From the NCBI GenBank assembly GCA_963580285.1, contig OY757010.1:63572406-63636405 (forward strand): a stretch of DNA of 64,000 bases, given 5' to 3'. The position numbers and the translations under genes are program-made. The notes below the pieces were generated by a model. It saw nothing but the letters and a program-made list of their open reading frames with translations, made no database searches and was not told where the DNA came from. Position 1 is the first letter of the stretch; each line of letters starts with the position of its first letter. This document shows, piece by piece, positions 39,382 to 51,641 of the stretch. The stretch is from Lucinisca nassula. Lineage: Eukaryota > Mollusca > Bivalvia > Lucinida > Lucinidae.

Positions 39382-41040
39382 TTAATGACTACATTTCGGT
39401 TTATAATTTTTTCAAAGCGTATTTTTTAGGATGCGGGTGCTATGCTAGAGTATTTTTTTTATATCCACCCCTAACATCCGAATGAGATTCTTACAGGTAA
39501 ACCCCTGTAAACTCAAATCTCTATATTTATAAAGTGGGGTTTTCTAGGGACTGCTTCAAGTGATGCGAATTCATTTCCACTTCATCCCGTCCTGTGTTTC
39601 AAAATATGCCATTAACTGAAGTTTATGACGTCTTTCAAGGTAAAGAATAATGCACGACTTTGTGTATGATAATAAATATTCTGCTTAAGAATATGCTCAT
39701 GTCAAAAATGTAGAAAGCCATAAAAAGCATCAGAGTGCGTGTCTTAAATTGTCTTCCGCTAGACTTATTGGGGACATTTTAAAAGGCTTATAGACTTACG
39801 AGCACTTTCGGCGAGAAGAAGAAAAACCAAGATCGTTGATTTGTGTACCATTTCTGTTTCATACAACACGATCCATTTGTTCAAATCACTGTTAGATTAA
39901 CGAGCTCGTTGACGCAAAATTAAATTACAACTACCAAGTACAATATCTAGAACTTCAGTATTTTTGATGGAAAAGAACGTGTCTATCTTTTGCATTTATA
40001 AAAGCTATAACAGCATTTGATCAGGTTTGCATATTAATGATCAAAGCTTAAGGAGGGTGGGGAGTAATTCATTTGTCTTTAGATTTTTTTTATTTGCTTG
40101 TATTTTGTAGCTTGAAATCTCTGCATTCGTTTGCCGGTTTAAAAATATAGGCATACCATGCTTTTTTTTCGAGCTTTTTAGCCTCACAGATGGGTACTGT
40201 TTTCGAAATTATCGACTGTTTCAATAATTACCCAAGTCATTGACAAACTGTCGATAACAATTGTTTAAAACAATATTTCCCAGTTTGGTTTAAAAAAACA
40301 CAATGCAGGTTAATGTCATGTTTGCGTACCTAGCTGTGAAAGACAAACTCTTTCACAGGTTTTGTCGAAACACCTATTTACAAATGACTTTTTCTGCATT
40401 TTTTGCTGTTTTGATATGCAATTTTCACTATATTTGATAAAAGAATGCAATTTTTGCCTTTAGATTTTTCTTATTTTCACAAATATTGTGTAATAATATT
40501 AGATACACGAAATAGGCGTGAAATTTGACCCTGTCACCAGGCATCTGGAAGAAGTAATGCAGAAAAAGTTACCCCACCCCCCCCCCCCCTATAAAAAAGG
40601 CTAAAAAAGCATTAAGATATTGTTTAAATGACAAAAACAAGGATTATACCTTTATTATTGCACCTACTTTTGCTTCCTTAATGTGATATGTATCAAAGTA
40701 TTTCATTTCAAATGAAACACAATTTCATTTATAAGTTTTATGGTGTGAACAATTGATTTTTCTGGCAAAAATCCATATTGTCGATTTGTTCATATGTAAA
40801 AGATGTGAATCCATTAACATTGTCGCAGACGTTCAAACAATGTCCGATATATGTTATTAATTTACCTTGGAAACATTATTGTACATTTTTATCATTCTTT
40901 TTTGCCAATTTATTACCCCACCCCCCCCCCTCTAATGAAATGGGTTGAAATTGATAAAAAAAATACCATATGCTGATGCAAAAGAATATACAAATTTCCT
41001 TTTTTCCCGTTTCAGTTCCTGCCAACGTTATAGGGAAAGT
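39382..41040. other. AT-rich spacer of unit 1
   Basis: No gene. Poly-C tracts at 40563-40589 and 40918-40930. Same content in units 2 (45516-47190) and 3 (51651-53340). Confidence 0.7.
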
Positions 41041-41071
41041 AGAAAAACTACTAGTTAATTTGTCTGTAAAA

Positions 41072-41104
41072 TTTTTACAAGTTTTTTTTTTTTTTTTTTT
41101 TTTA
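41072..41104. repeat. Poly-T tract
   Basis: About 20 T; corresponding tracts at 47213-47236 and 53357-53386 differ in length. Confidence 0.9.
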
Positions 41105-41200
41105 TGCCATATTGTCCGGAAAAGCTATTTAATTATCTATTGCCTGTTTATGCAAACTGTGAAGGGGAGGTGCGATAAGTTATCCATTTACTTTCTGGTG

Positions 41201-41343
41201 AAGGCAATGATCAGGAATGGATACAATTACCAAACACCTCCGATCAGACACACCAAAGGGAAATAACCACGAACATGAAATAACTAGACCGTAATGGAAC
41301 CATCACTAGCGGAAAGCCAAAATGCCAGTTACATTCCCACATA
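41201..41343 (-). repeat. Family D fragment (unit 1; repeated at 47334-47477 and 53484-53627)
   Basis: gaaggcaatgatcaggaatg, gatacaattaccaaacacct, aagggaaataaccac, atgaaataactagaccgtaa: the 3' end of family D in reverse, joined directly to the RT fragment. Confidence 0.8.
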
Positions 41344-41652
41344 GTGGCTTTGGTGGACCTTGATAAGGCATTTGGTTGAGTGTCTCGGAAAGTCATTGAG
41401 GAGGCACAGAGAAAATTTGAAGTGGAGGAGTTGAATGTTCGACTGGTCCATTGGATGTCTGCTAATGCGTGGAGACACGTCCTTGTTTGTGTCGGTTACA
41501 TTGAAGAATTCGAAATGGATGTCGGTGTTCCTCAAGACGCTTTTCTCTGTCAAATACATTCCATTATTGTGCTTTACGTCTTGTCATGCGAGTTTCGCTC
41601 TGGAGGTCTTTGTAATCATAGTTGGATCACTAAAATATCTGGATACTCTTAA
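41344..41652 (+). pseudogene. Non-LTR retrotransposon RT fragment (unit 1)
   Basis: About 100 codons from the RT palm: V-D-L-D-K-A-F (motif A, catalytic Asp), a stop after G at 41377-41379, then R-K-V-I, F-E-V-E-E-L, S-A-N-A-W, E-E-F-E-M-D-V-G-V-P-Q and L-Y-V-L-S-C-E-F-R, ending before the F/Y-A-D-D box. This is the pattern of LINE RTs (V-G-V-x-Q-G-S is usual; here V-G-V-P-Q-D-A, so the glycine is lost). It is only a fragment and cannot be active. The stop at 41650-41652 is not native. Confidence 0.8.
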
Positions 41653-41659
41653 TTTTATT

Positions 41660-41736
41660 TGATTCGTTTCAGCTCTACATGGAAAAATCATGCAGCACAA
41701 TCTTTTTCTTCAATCCCAGATCGGCGGGGGCGGCTA
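41660..41736 (-). repeat. Family A 5' fragment (unit 1; also 47794-47870, 53944-54020)
   Basis: cgtttcagctctacatgg, atcatgcagcacaatc and cccagatcggcgggggc match the 5' 75 bp of family A in reverse. Confidence 0.75.
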
Positions 41737-41828
41737 TCATGTACTGTACAGACTAACAATGAGAAGTATTTGGGACGACAAGGCACACTGATGCAATTCT
41801 CCCTCCTCGATTCCACAGTTCGAGCCCG

Positions 41829-42000
41829 TTCCAGAAGCCTCTGTGGTGTAGTGGTTACGCTACTCGCCTTGTAAACCAGGGATCGCAGGATCGATCCCGG
41901 GCTTCTCCAGACTTTCGGATGAGTCGTTAAACCGAGGTCCCGTCTCCGTATGACCTTAGCTGTTGGTGGGACGTAAAACTCAAACTCTCACTCACTCACT
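41829..42000 (+). mobile_element. tRNA-derived SINE S1, 13-bp TSD (unit 1)
   Basis: Flanked by cagttcgagcccg at 41816-41828 and 42001-42013. Head gcctctgtggtgtagtggtt (box A tggtgtagtgg), box B-like gcaggatcgatcccgg, tail gttggtgggacgtaaaactc with (actc)n. Copies at 47963-48134 and 54113-54284. Confidence 0.93.
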
Positions 42001-42021
42001 CAGTTCGAGCCCGATTTTGAT

Positions 42022-42045
42022 TCTCTCTCTCTCTCTCTCTCTCTA
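42022..42045. repeat. (TC)n microsatellite (also 48156-48179, 54306-54336)
   Basis: Dinucleotide run; longest in unit 3, so it can serve to tell units apart. Confidence 0.95.
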
Positions 42046-42255
42046 ACCCCCATGCGTACGGAGCCTAAATGTTGGTGGCTATTTGTTCACTGAGGCGGGT
42101 TAACAGAAATTGAAACTGAGACTGCGACTGATTATTAACAGAGTAATGTGCGCTGCCAGGCATTACAGTTGTGTCTGCTCTTTTAGTTCATACCAATAAC
42201 TAGGTGGATAAATATGGCAGTGTTTTTTTTTTCTTTCTATCTATCTACTGATACT

Positions 42256-42542
42256 GCGTTAGCCACCGTCCATCGGGGCTTGAAGAAATAGATGGGTTGC
42301 ATGATGCTTCCACGCAGAGCTGAAACCGACCCGCACACGAGTACTGGTAAACGGCTTAGAGGATCTAAGCCTGCCCAGCAATGCACGTCTGACCGTCCAT
42401 GCTTATAAACCCTATTGGACGACAGGGCTTGAGATGTCATTTCATCTCAATGTCGGGTAAAACTCCCACAGAATTGGAAGCAACGTCTCCAAAATGACCT
42501 TTACAGTGTTGACGGGGACGTTAAACTTCAAATCAAATAAAA
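42256..42542 (+). mobile_element. Family A SINE-like element inside SINE C tail, 9-bp TSD (unit 1)
   Basis: actgatact at 42247-42255 and 42543-42551. Left of it lies (tcta)n, right of it the SINE C tail, so this insertion came later. Copies at 48392-48678 and 54547-54833. Confidence 0.92.
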
Positions 42543-42551
42543 ACTGATACT

Positions 42552-42840
42552 ACGTAGGTCACATTTGACCATTACCCCAGGTGTACATTGCATACACTCC
42601 AGGTTTTGCAGGAATCATGTAAGGATCTTTAACCTGCACGGGATGGTTCTCCCTGCACAGGGGGCCTCCAGTTAACGTCCCGATCCGAAGGACGGTGCAC
42701 TTTATGACATTCATCCCTGCAAATAATGCCATTGTCCTAGAGCGTGTTCGGACACAGAACTTTTATCGCCGCTACCAGGGATTGATCCCGGGACCTCTAG
42801 CATCATAGGCAAGTGCACTAACCACTGAGCTATCACGCTC
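42552..42840 (-). mobile_element. tRNA-derived SINE C (unit 1)
   Basis: Minus-strand head ggagcgtgatagctcagtgg (box A tagctcagtgg, perfect), ttagtgcacttgcc, box B-like cgggatcaatccctg; body gttcggacacagaac (reverse), ccgatccgaaggacggtgca; tail ggtaatggtcaaatgtgacc then (GATA)n. Copies at 48688-48977 and 54843-55132; a related full copy at 60455-60845. Confidence 0.9.
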
Positions 42841-43984
42841 CTTGTTTTTTTTTTTTTTTTTTTTTTTTCATTATATGACGTCACGCAAACTTAAGTAAAC
42901 GTCACTTTTGAGTCATTGTTTTGTTTGTATTGACAAAGTATGGCCATGGAATATGTGCAGTGGCAGACTCTTCAAGGTTTATTTTTGACACCAATGGAAA
43001 AATAAAGTAAACGTCTTGCGTTAAAGAGAGTTCTGATTTGCCGTGGAAAGCTGATTGGCTGCAATCGGAGGAAATAAATCAGTAGCTGGACAAATACAGG
43101 TTCCCATTTTGATTTATATCAGTCTTTGAATCGACTGCCTATTCGAAATTCGCAAAATTGCAGTATGTTTCCTCTTAGGCCAGTACATTTAGCCGGAAAT
43201 GACCCTTGACCCACAACTAATTCCTTGAGAAATGTTATCAGCGGTTTTAGTATCAGGAAGGTGTCTTGATTTATAGAAAAAAAGTCCTCAAAAAAATCCG
43301 AGAGGAAAGGGTATTTTTGGGGGATGAAAAAAAAATACGAAAAATGAAGAAAAATCACAAAAACCAGGCGAATGTTAAACAATTAATACTTGACTTCATT
43401 AAATCATCCAAAATGAATACATTGTATTTCTATCTGGGAAAAAAAATACGAAAAATTCTGAAGATAAAAGTTTTCTTTTAATTTGTTGGGGGGTATATTT
43501 TTGGTGTGTGAAATTCCGAAAAACACGTATTAGCTTTTATAAAAAGCTTAAATCTATGCCAAGCACATTAATTTGTGTAGAACTAAAATGTGCCAGTTAC
43601 CACAAAGTGTAAAAAAGTCACATATCAAATGAGGATTTCCAAATCTTATCACTGATGTCACATCAAACAAAATTTCCCATTTTTTTCACTTTCAATTTCA
43701 ACTAATTGTACTACATGCCTACATTTAGGGTTTCTTCATTTCGCATTCTAGTTTAAACTTTCATTTTACATTCTAGGTTAACATCATGAAAAAACAATCT
43801 GCCAAGATTGCCGTCTAGATATGAAAACATTAAGAATTGAATGTGGGAAGAACTAGATAAGGGCATATATAGTCCGACAAGGAATTCCTGGCAGTTACGT
43901 CATAATTGGTTTACTCGGATATTCATATGATATGGCCTTTACTTGAAACCTAGGACTAAGATTATTTACATACCGCCAAAGCTT

Positions 43985-44120
43985 TGTGGATTTCGTGGCC
44001 GAGAGAGTACAGGGGTTGTTCTAAAGACTTAGAAGTGGTTGTTTCGAAACCCACGTTTCGAATGATTTTTTATTTATTCTTTTTTTATTTTATTTTTTTT
44101 TTTTTTTTTTTTTTTTTGAC
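43985..44120 (+). mobile_element. Decayed tRNA(Ser/Leu)-like SINE head with poly-T (unit 1; also 50124-50255, 56270-56403)
   Basis: ttcgtggccgagagagtaca resembles the type II tRNA A box, and cccacgtttcgaatgattt the B box (gtttcgaatga). The spacing of about 50 bp allows a long variable arm. A T-rich tail follows. No TSD found, so support is modest. Confidence 0.4.
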
Positions 44121-44404
44121 CTCGTAATACACACACACACGACATGTGAAATTTGCTTTACCCGTCTGGCTTGTTAAAAGTGGATAATTACGACGTGTAC
44201 AGTACATATTTTTTGTTCATTTTCAAGCACATAACACTTGACTGAATAAAACTTTTTTTATGAGAAGTAAAGATGAAAAAAGTGAAATAGAAAAAAATAT
44301 ATATATACAAAATTTTCTATAGATTTTAAACCAGTAAAATATAAAAATGTGAAACAATAAACATTTACATGTAATTGACTATAAAAGGATTAAACAAACA
44401 TAAA

Positions 44405-44482
44405 ATACGAACACGCAATCAGTGATATTCGAACTCGGACCGTCAGCATGACAAGCAGCGTTGACATCCACTGGGCCGTTGT
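44405..44482 (-). mobile_element. Decayed tRNA-like sequence (unit 1; also 50541-50618, 56690-56767)
   Basis: Minus strand: acggcccagtggatgtcaac (A box-like) and ggtccgagttcgaatatcac (B box-like). Too decayed to fold as a tRNA. Confidence 0.4.
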
Positions 44483-45268
44483 GACTGCTGTATAATCAGT
44501 GGGCGTGTCATGTTCATACGATTAACCCAAGCGCAAATTTATACTGGAAAATCCTTTCTATTTTTAGCTTTGTTATTGATTTGACGTCACTGCCAGACCT
44601 AGTTTGTTTACCAGTATATGTTAATTTTGCAAGTGTGAGAGCAATCGTGCATATCCATGTGATAAACTTTAGGCAGCTTTCAGGTAATTGCTGGGTTTCA
44701 ATATGCAAGTGGGCGTTCCAGTATGACCAGAGTTGGGATGTCCTGGGGTAACCAGATGGAAAATGAAAAGTAGAACCAGTCAACAGAATACCAGTCATGA
44801 CCTTTCATTAAATGCTTCCGGAACAAAAGCTATCATTAAGATAGTCTACACCCATGGGCGTAGACAATAAAGGAAAGTCGCTTAAAACAAGAAAAAAAAT
44901 AATATCACTGACATATATCTTAAAAGTAAATCCATATCGGTACTTAACTTCATGAAATCATTAAAAATGAGAGTTTCTGTGCAATCAAAAGCAAACACAT
45001 CATTATTCACACCTTCAAAATGGCTACTTTTCTGATAAAAATCCGTGATATTTTTCTTATTTATACTGCAAACATAGGATGTGGGTACTCGTTAGAACCG
45101 CCTCAATGAGGCGGTTCTAACGAGTACCCACAACCTATGTCTAGGAGCAAAAATAAGGAATATAATAGATACCCCCGTAAACCCCAGTTTCCTCTGTTTA
45201 AAGTGTGGTTTAAGGGGGTCTTCATTTCACGCACTTGTTAACCTGATGAACTGCAAAATTTGCATAGT

Positions 45269-45506
45269 ATATATTTTTTTTTTTTTTTGGTTTGGGTTTT
45301 ACGGCCCTTCAAGATTATTTCACTCATATCGAGCCGATCGTTAATCAGAGGTGGGCGAAAACCGGAGTACCCGGAGAAAAACCACCTGACCTTCCGTTGC
45401 AGAACTTGGCGTCTCACACGTGGTCCGAGCGAGGCTCGAACCTACGGCGGTGAGAGACCTAATGACTAAGAGTCAGCGCTCTTATCCACTAGGCCACGGA
45501 GGCCCG
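45269..45506 (-). mobile_element. SINE B (unit 2)
   Basis: Same element and TSD (45260-45268 / 45507-45515) as in unit 1; shorter poly-T. Confidence 0.92.
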
Positions 45507-47477
45507 TTGCATAGTTTAATGACTACATTTCGGTTTATAATTTTTTCAAAGCGTATTTTTAGGATGCGGGTGCTATGCTAGAGTATTTTTTTTTATATCC
45601 ACCCCTAACATCCGAATGAGATTCTTACAGGTAAACCCCTGTAAACTCAAATCTCTATATTTATAAAGTGGGGTTTTCTAGGGACTGCTTCAAGTGATGC
45701 GAATTCATTTCCACTTCATCCCGTCCTGTGTTTCAAAATATGCCATTAACTGAAGTTTATGACGTCTTTCAAGGTAAAGAATAATGCACGACTTTGTGTA
45801 TGATAATAAATATTCTGCTTAAGAATATGCTCATGTCAAAAATGTAGAAAGCCATAAAAAGCATCAGAGTGCGTGTCTTAAATTGTCTTCCGCTAGACTT
45901 ATTGGGGACATTTTGAAAGGCTTATAGACTTACGAGCACTTTCGGCGAGAAGAAGAAAAACCAAGATCGTTGATTTGTGTACCATTTCTGTTTCATACAA
46001 CACGATCCATTTGTTCAAATCACTGTTAGATTAACGAGCTCGTTGACGCAAAATTAAATTACAACTACCAAGTACAATATCTAGAACTTCAGTATTTTTG
46101 ATGGAAAAGAACGTGTCTATCTTTTGCATTTATAAAAGCTATAACAGCATTTGATCAGGTTTGCATATTAATGATCAAAGCTTAAGGAGGGTGGGGAGTA
46201 ATTCATTTGTCTTTAGATTTTTTTTATTTGCTTGTATTTTGTAGCTTGAAATCTCTGCATTCGTTTGCCGGTATAAAAATATAGGCATACCATGCTTTTT
46301 TTTCGAGCTTTTTAGCCTCACAGATGGGTACTGTTTTCGAAATTATCGACTGTTTCAATAATTACCCAAGTCATTGACAAACTGTCGATAACAATTGTTT
46401 AAAACAATATTTCCCAGTTTGGTTTAAAAAAACACAATGCAGGTTAATGTCATGTTTGCGTACCTAGCTGTGAAAGACAAACTCTTTCACAGGTTTTGTC
46501 GAAACACCTATTTACAAATGACTTTTTCTGCATTTTTTGCTGTTTTGATATGCAATTTTCACTATATTTGATAAAAGAATGCAATTTTCGCCTTTAGATT
46601 TTTCTTATTTTCACAAATATTGTGTAATAATATTAGATACACGAAATAGGCGTGAAATTTGACCCTGTCACCAGGCATCTGGAAGAAGTAATGCAGAAAA
46701 AGTTACCCCACCCCCCCCCCCCCTATAAAAAAGGCTAAAAAAGCATTAAGATATTGTTTAAATGACAAAAACAAGGATTATACCTTTATTATTGCACCTA
46801 CTTTTGCTTCCTTAATGTGATATGTATCAAAGTATTTCATTTCAAATGAAACACAATTTCATTTATAAGTTTTATGGTGTGAACAATTGATTTTTCTGGC
46901 AAAAATCCATATTGTCGATTTGTTCATATGTAAAAGATGTGAATCCATTAACATTGTCGCAGACGTTCAAACAATGTCCGATATATGTTATTAATTTACC
47001 TTGGAAACATTATTGTACATTTTTATCATTCTTTTTTGCCAATTTATTACCCCCCCCCCCCCTCTAATGAAATGGGTTGAAATTGATAAAAAAAATACCA
47101 TATGCTGATGCAAAAGAATATACAAATTTCCTTTTTTCCCGTTTCAGTTCCTGCCAACGTTATAGGGAAAGTAGAAAAACTACTAGTTAATTTGTCTGTA
47201 AAATTTTTACAAGTTTTTTTTTTTTTTTTTTTTTTTCATGCCATATTGTCCGGAAAAGCTATTTAATTATCTATTGCCTGTTTATGCAAACTGTGAAGGG
47301 GAGGTGCGATAAGTTATCCATTTACTTTCTGGTGAAGGCAATGATCAGGAATGGATACAATTACCAAACACCTCCGATCAGACACACCAAAGGGAAATAA
47401 CCACGAACATGAAATAACTAGACCGTAATGGAACCATCACTAGCGGAAAGACAAAATGCCAGTTACATTCCCACATA

Positions 47478-47786
47478 GTGGCTTTGGTGGACCTTGATAA
47501 GGCATTTGGTTGAGTGTCTCGGAAAGTCATTGAGGAGGCACAGAGAAAATTTGAAGTGGAGGAGTTGAATGTTCGACTGGTCCATTGGATGTCTGCTAAT
47601 GCGTGGAGACACGTCCTTGTTTGTGTCGGTTACATTGAAGAATTCGAAATGGATGTCGGTGTTCCTCAAGACGCTTTTCTCTGTCAAATACATTCCATTA
47701 TTGTGCTTTACGTCTTGTCATGCGAGTTTCGCTCTGGAGGTCTTTGTAATCATAGTTGGATCACTAAAATATCTGGATACTCTTAA
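47478..47786 (+). pseudogene. Non-LTR RT fragment (unit 2)
   Basis: Same fragment as at 41344-41652, with the same internal stop; no amino acid change noticed. Confidence 0.8.
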
Positions 47787-47962
47787 TTTTATTTGATTCG
47801 TTTCAGCTCTACATGGAAAAATCATGCAGCACAATCTTTTTCTTCAATCCCAGATCGGCGGGGGCGGCTATCATGTACTGTACAGACTAACAATGAGAAG
47901 TATTTGGGACGACAAGGCACACTGATGCAATTCTCCCTCCTCGATTCCACAGTTCGAGCCCG

Positions 47963-48134
47963 TTCCAGAAGCCTCTGTGGTGTAGTGGTTACGCTACTCG
48001 CCTTGTAAACCAGGGATCGCAGGATCGATCCCGGGCTTCTCCAGACTTTTGGATGAGTCGTTAAACCGAGGTCCCGTCTCCGTATGACCTTAGCTGTTGG
48101 TGGGACGTAAAACTCAAACTCTCACTCACTCACT
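47963..48134 (+). mobile_element. SINE S1 (unit 2)
   Basis: As unit 1; TSD 47950-47962 / 48135-48147. Confidence 0.93.
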
Positions 48135-48391
48135 CAGTTCGAGCCCGATTTTGATTCTCTCTCTCTCTCTCTCTCTCTAACCCCCATGCGTACGGAGCCT
48201 AAATGTTGGTGGCTATTTGTTCACTGAGGCGGGTTAACAGAAATTGAAACTGAGACTGCGACTGATTATTAACAGAGTAATGTGCGCTGCCAGGCATTAC
48301 AGTTGTGTCTGCTCTTTTAGTTCATACCAATAACTAGGTGGATAAATATGGCAGTGTTTTTTTTTTTTCTTTCTATCTATCTACTGATACT

Positions 48392-48678
48392 GCGTTAGCC
48401 ACCGTCCATCGGGGCTTGAAGAAATAGATGGGTTGCATGATGCTTCCACGCAGAGCTGAAACCGACCCGCACACGAGTACTGGTAAACGGCTTAGAGGAT
48501 CTAAGCCTGCCCAGCAATGCACGTCTGACCGTCCATGCTTATAAACCCTATTGGACGACAGGGCTTGAGATGTCATTTCATCTCAATGTCGGGTAAAACT
48601 CCCACAGAATTGGAAGCAACGTCTCCAAAATGACCTTTACAGTGTTGACGGGGACGTTAAACTTCAAATCAAATAAAA
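48392..48678 (+). mobile_element. Family A SINE-like element (unit 2)
   Basis: As unit 1; TSD 48383-48391 / 48679-48687. Confidence 0.92.
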
Positions 48679-48687
48679 ACTGATACT

Positions 48688-48977
48688 ACGTAGGTCACAT
48701 TTGACCATTACCCCAGGTGTACATTGCATACACTCCAGGTTTTGCAGGAATCATGTAAGGATCTTTAACCTGCACGGGATGGTTCTCCCTGCACAGGGGG
48801 CCTCCAGTTAACGTCCCGATCCGAAGGACGGTGAACTTTATGACATTCATCCCTGCAAATAATGCCATTGTCCTAGAGCGTGTTCGGACACAGAACTTTT
48901 ATCGCCGCTACCAGGGATTGATCCCGGGACCTCTAGCATCATAGGCAAGTGCACTAACCACTGAGCTATCACGCTCC
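48688..48977 (-). mobile_element. SINE C (unit 2)
   Basis: As unit 1. Confidence 0.9.
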
Positions 48978-51406
48978 TTGTTTTTTTTTTTTTGTTGTTG
49001 TTTTTTTTCATTATATGACGTCACGCAAACTTAAGTAAACGTCACTTTTGAGTCATTGTTTTGTTTGTATTGACAAAGTATGGCCATGGAATATGTGCAG
49101 TGGCAGACTCTTCAAGGTTTATTTTTGACACCAATGGAAAAATAAAGTAAACGTCTTGCGTTAAAGAGAGTTCTGATTTGCCGTGGAAAGCTGATTGGCT
49201 GCAATCGGAGGAAATAAATCAGTAGCTGGACAAATACAGGTTCCCATTTTGATTTATATCAGTCTTTGAATCGACTGCCTATTCGAAATTCGCAAAATTG
49301 CAGTATGTTTCCTCTTAGGCCAGTACATTTAGCCGGAAATGACCCTTGACCCACAACTAATTCCTTGAGAAATGTTATCAGCGGTTTTAGTATCAGGAAG
49401 GTGTCTTGATTTATAGAAAAAAAGTCCTCAAAAAATCCGAGAGGAAAGGGTATTTTTGGGGGATGAAAAAAAAATACGAAAAATGAAGAAAAATCACAAA
49501 AACCAGGCGAATGTTAAACAATTAATACTTGACTTCATTAAATCATCCAAAATGAATACATTGTATTTCTATCTGGGAAAAAAATACGAAAAATTCTGAA
49601 GATAAAAGTTTTCTTTTAATTTGTTGGGGGGTATATTTTTGGTGTGTGAAATTCCGAAAAACACGTATTAGCTTTTATAAAAAGCTTAAATCTATGCCAA
49701 GCACATTAATTTGTGTAGAACTAAAATGTGCCAGTTACCACAAAGTGTAAAAAAGTCACATATCAAATGAGGATTTCCAAATCTTATCACCGATGTCACA
49801 TCAAACAAAATTTCCCATTTTTTTTCACTTTCAATTTCAACTAATTGTACTACATGCCTACATTTAGGGTTTCTTCATTTCGCATTCTAGTTTAAACTTT
49901 CATTTTACATTCTAGGTTAACATCATGAAAAAACAATCTGCCAAGATTGCCGTCTAGATATGAAAACATTAAGAATTGAATGTGGGAAGAACTAGATAAG
50001 GGCATATATAGTCCGACAAGGAATTCCTGGCAGTTACGTCATAATTGGTTTACTCGGATATTCATATGATATGGCCTTTACTTGAAACCTAGGACTAAGA
50101 TTATTTACATACCGCCAAAGCTTTGTGGATTTCGTGGCCGAGAGAGTACAGGGGTTGTTCTAAAGACTTAGAAGTGGTTGTTTCGAAACCCACGTTTCGA
50201 ATGATTTTTTATTTATTCTTTTTTTATTTTATTTTATTTTTTTTTTTTTTTTTTGACCTCGTAATACACACACACACGACATGTGAAATTTGCTTTACCC
50301 GTCTGGCTTGTTAAAAGTGGATAATTACGACGTGTACAGTACATATTTTTTGTTCATTTTCAAGCACATAACACTTGACTGAATAAAACTTTTTTTATGA
50401 GAAGTAAAGATGAAAAAAGTGAAATAGAAAAAAAATATATATATACAAAATTTTCTATAGATTTTAAACCAGTAAAATATAAAAATGTGAAACAATAAAC
50501 ATTTACATGTAATTGACTATAAAAGGATTAAACAAACATAAAATACGAACACGCAATCAGTGATATTCGAACTCGGACCGTCAGCATGACAAGCAGCGTT
50601 GACATCCACTGGGCCGTTGTGACTGCTGTATAATCAGTGGGCGTGTCATGTTCATACGATTAACCCAAGCGCAAATTTATACTGGAAAATCCTTTCTATT
50701 TTTAGCTTTGTTATTGATTTGACGTCACTGCCAGACCTAGTTTGTTTACCAGTATATGTTAATTTTGCAAGTGTGAGAGCAATCGTGCATATCCATGTGA
50801 TAAACTTTAGGCAGCTTTCAGGTAATTGCTGGGTTTCAATATGCAAGTGGGCGTTCCAGTATGACCAGAGTTGGGATGTCCTGGGGTAACCAGATGGAAA
50901 ATGAAAAGTAGAACCAGTCAACAGAATACCAGTCATGACCTTTCATTAAATGCTTCCGGAACAAAAGCTATCATTAAGATAGTCTACACCCGTGGGCGTA
51001 GACAATAAAGGAAAGTCGCTTAAAACAAGAAAAAAAATAATATCACTGACATATATCTTAAAAGTAAATCCATATCGGTACTTAACTTCATGAAATCATT
51101 AAAAATGAGAGTTTCTGTGCAATCAAAAGCAAACACATCATTATTCACACCTTCAAAATGGCTACTTTTCTGATAAAAATCCGTGATATTTTTCTTATTT
51201 ATACTGCAAACATAGGATGTGGGTACTCGTTAGAACCGCCTCAATGAGGCGGTTCTAACGAGTACCCACAACCTATGTCTAGGAGCAAAAATAAGGAATA
51301 TAATAGATACCCCCGTAAACCCCAGTTTCCTCTGTTTAAAGTGTGGTTTAAGGGGGTCTTCATTTCACGCACTTGTTAACCTGATGAACTGCAAAATTTG
51401 CATAGT

Positions 51407-51641
51407 ATATTTTTTTTTTTTTTGGTTTGGGTTTTACGGCCCTTCAAGATTATTTCACTCATATCGAGCCGATCGTTAATCAGAGGTGGGCGAAAACCGG
51501 AGTACCCGGAGAAAAACCACCTGACCTTCCGTTGCAGAACTTGGCGTCTCACACGTGGTCCGAGCGAGGCTCGAACCTACGGCGGTGAGAGACCTAATGA
51601 CTAAGAGTCAGCGCTCTTATCCACTAGGCCACGGAGGCCCG
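51407..51641 (-). mobile_element. SINE B (unit 3)
   Basis: Same element and TSD (51398-51406 / 51642-51650) as in unit 1. Confidence 0.92.

Noticed and set aside
41839..41911. Possible true tRNA gene
   Set aside because: A and B boxes fit a SINE head with tail and TSD; the arms do not fold as a functional tRNA.
43119..43481. Overlapping frames on both strands (71-87 codons), repeated in unit 3
   Set aside because: Low-complexity Lys/Phe-rich translations of A/T tracts; absent as a frame in unit 2 because of one base change.
44514..44798. 94-codon minus-strand frame repeated in all three 6.1-kb units (also 50652, 56800)
   Set aside because: Conservation reflects recent triplication; no domain, and unit 3 differs at the start region.
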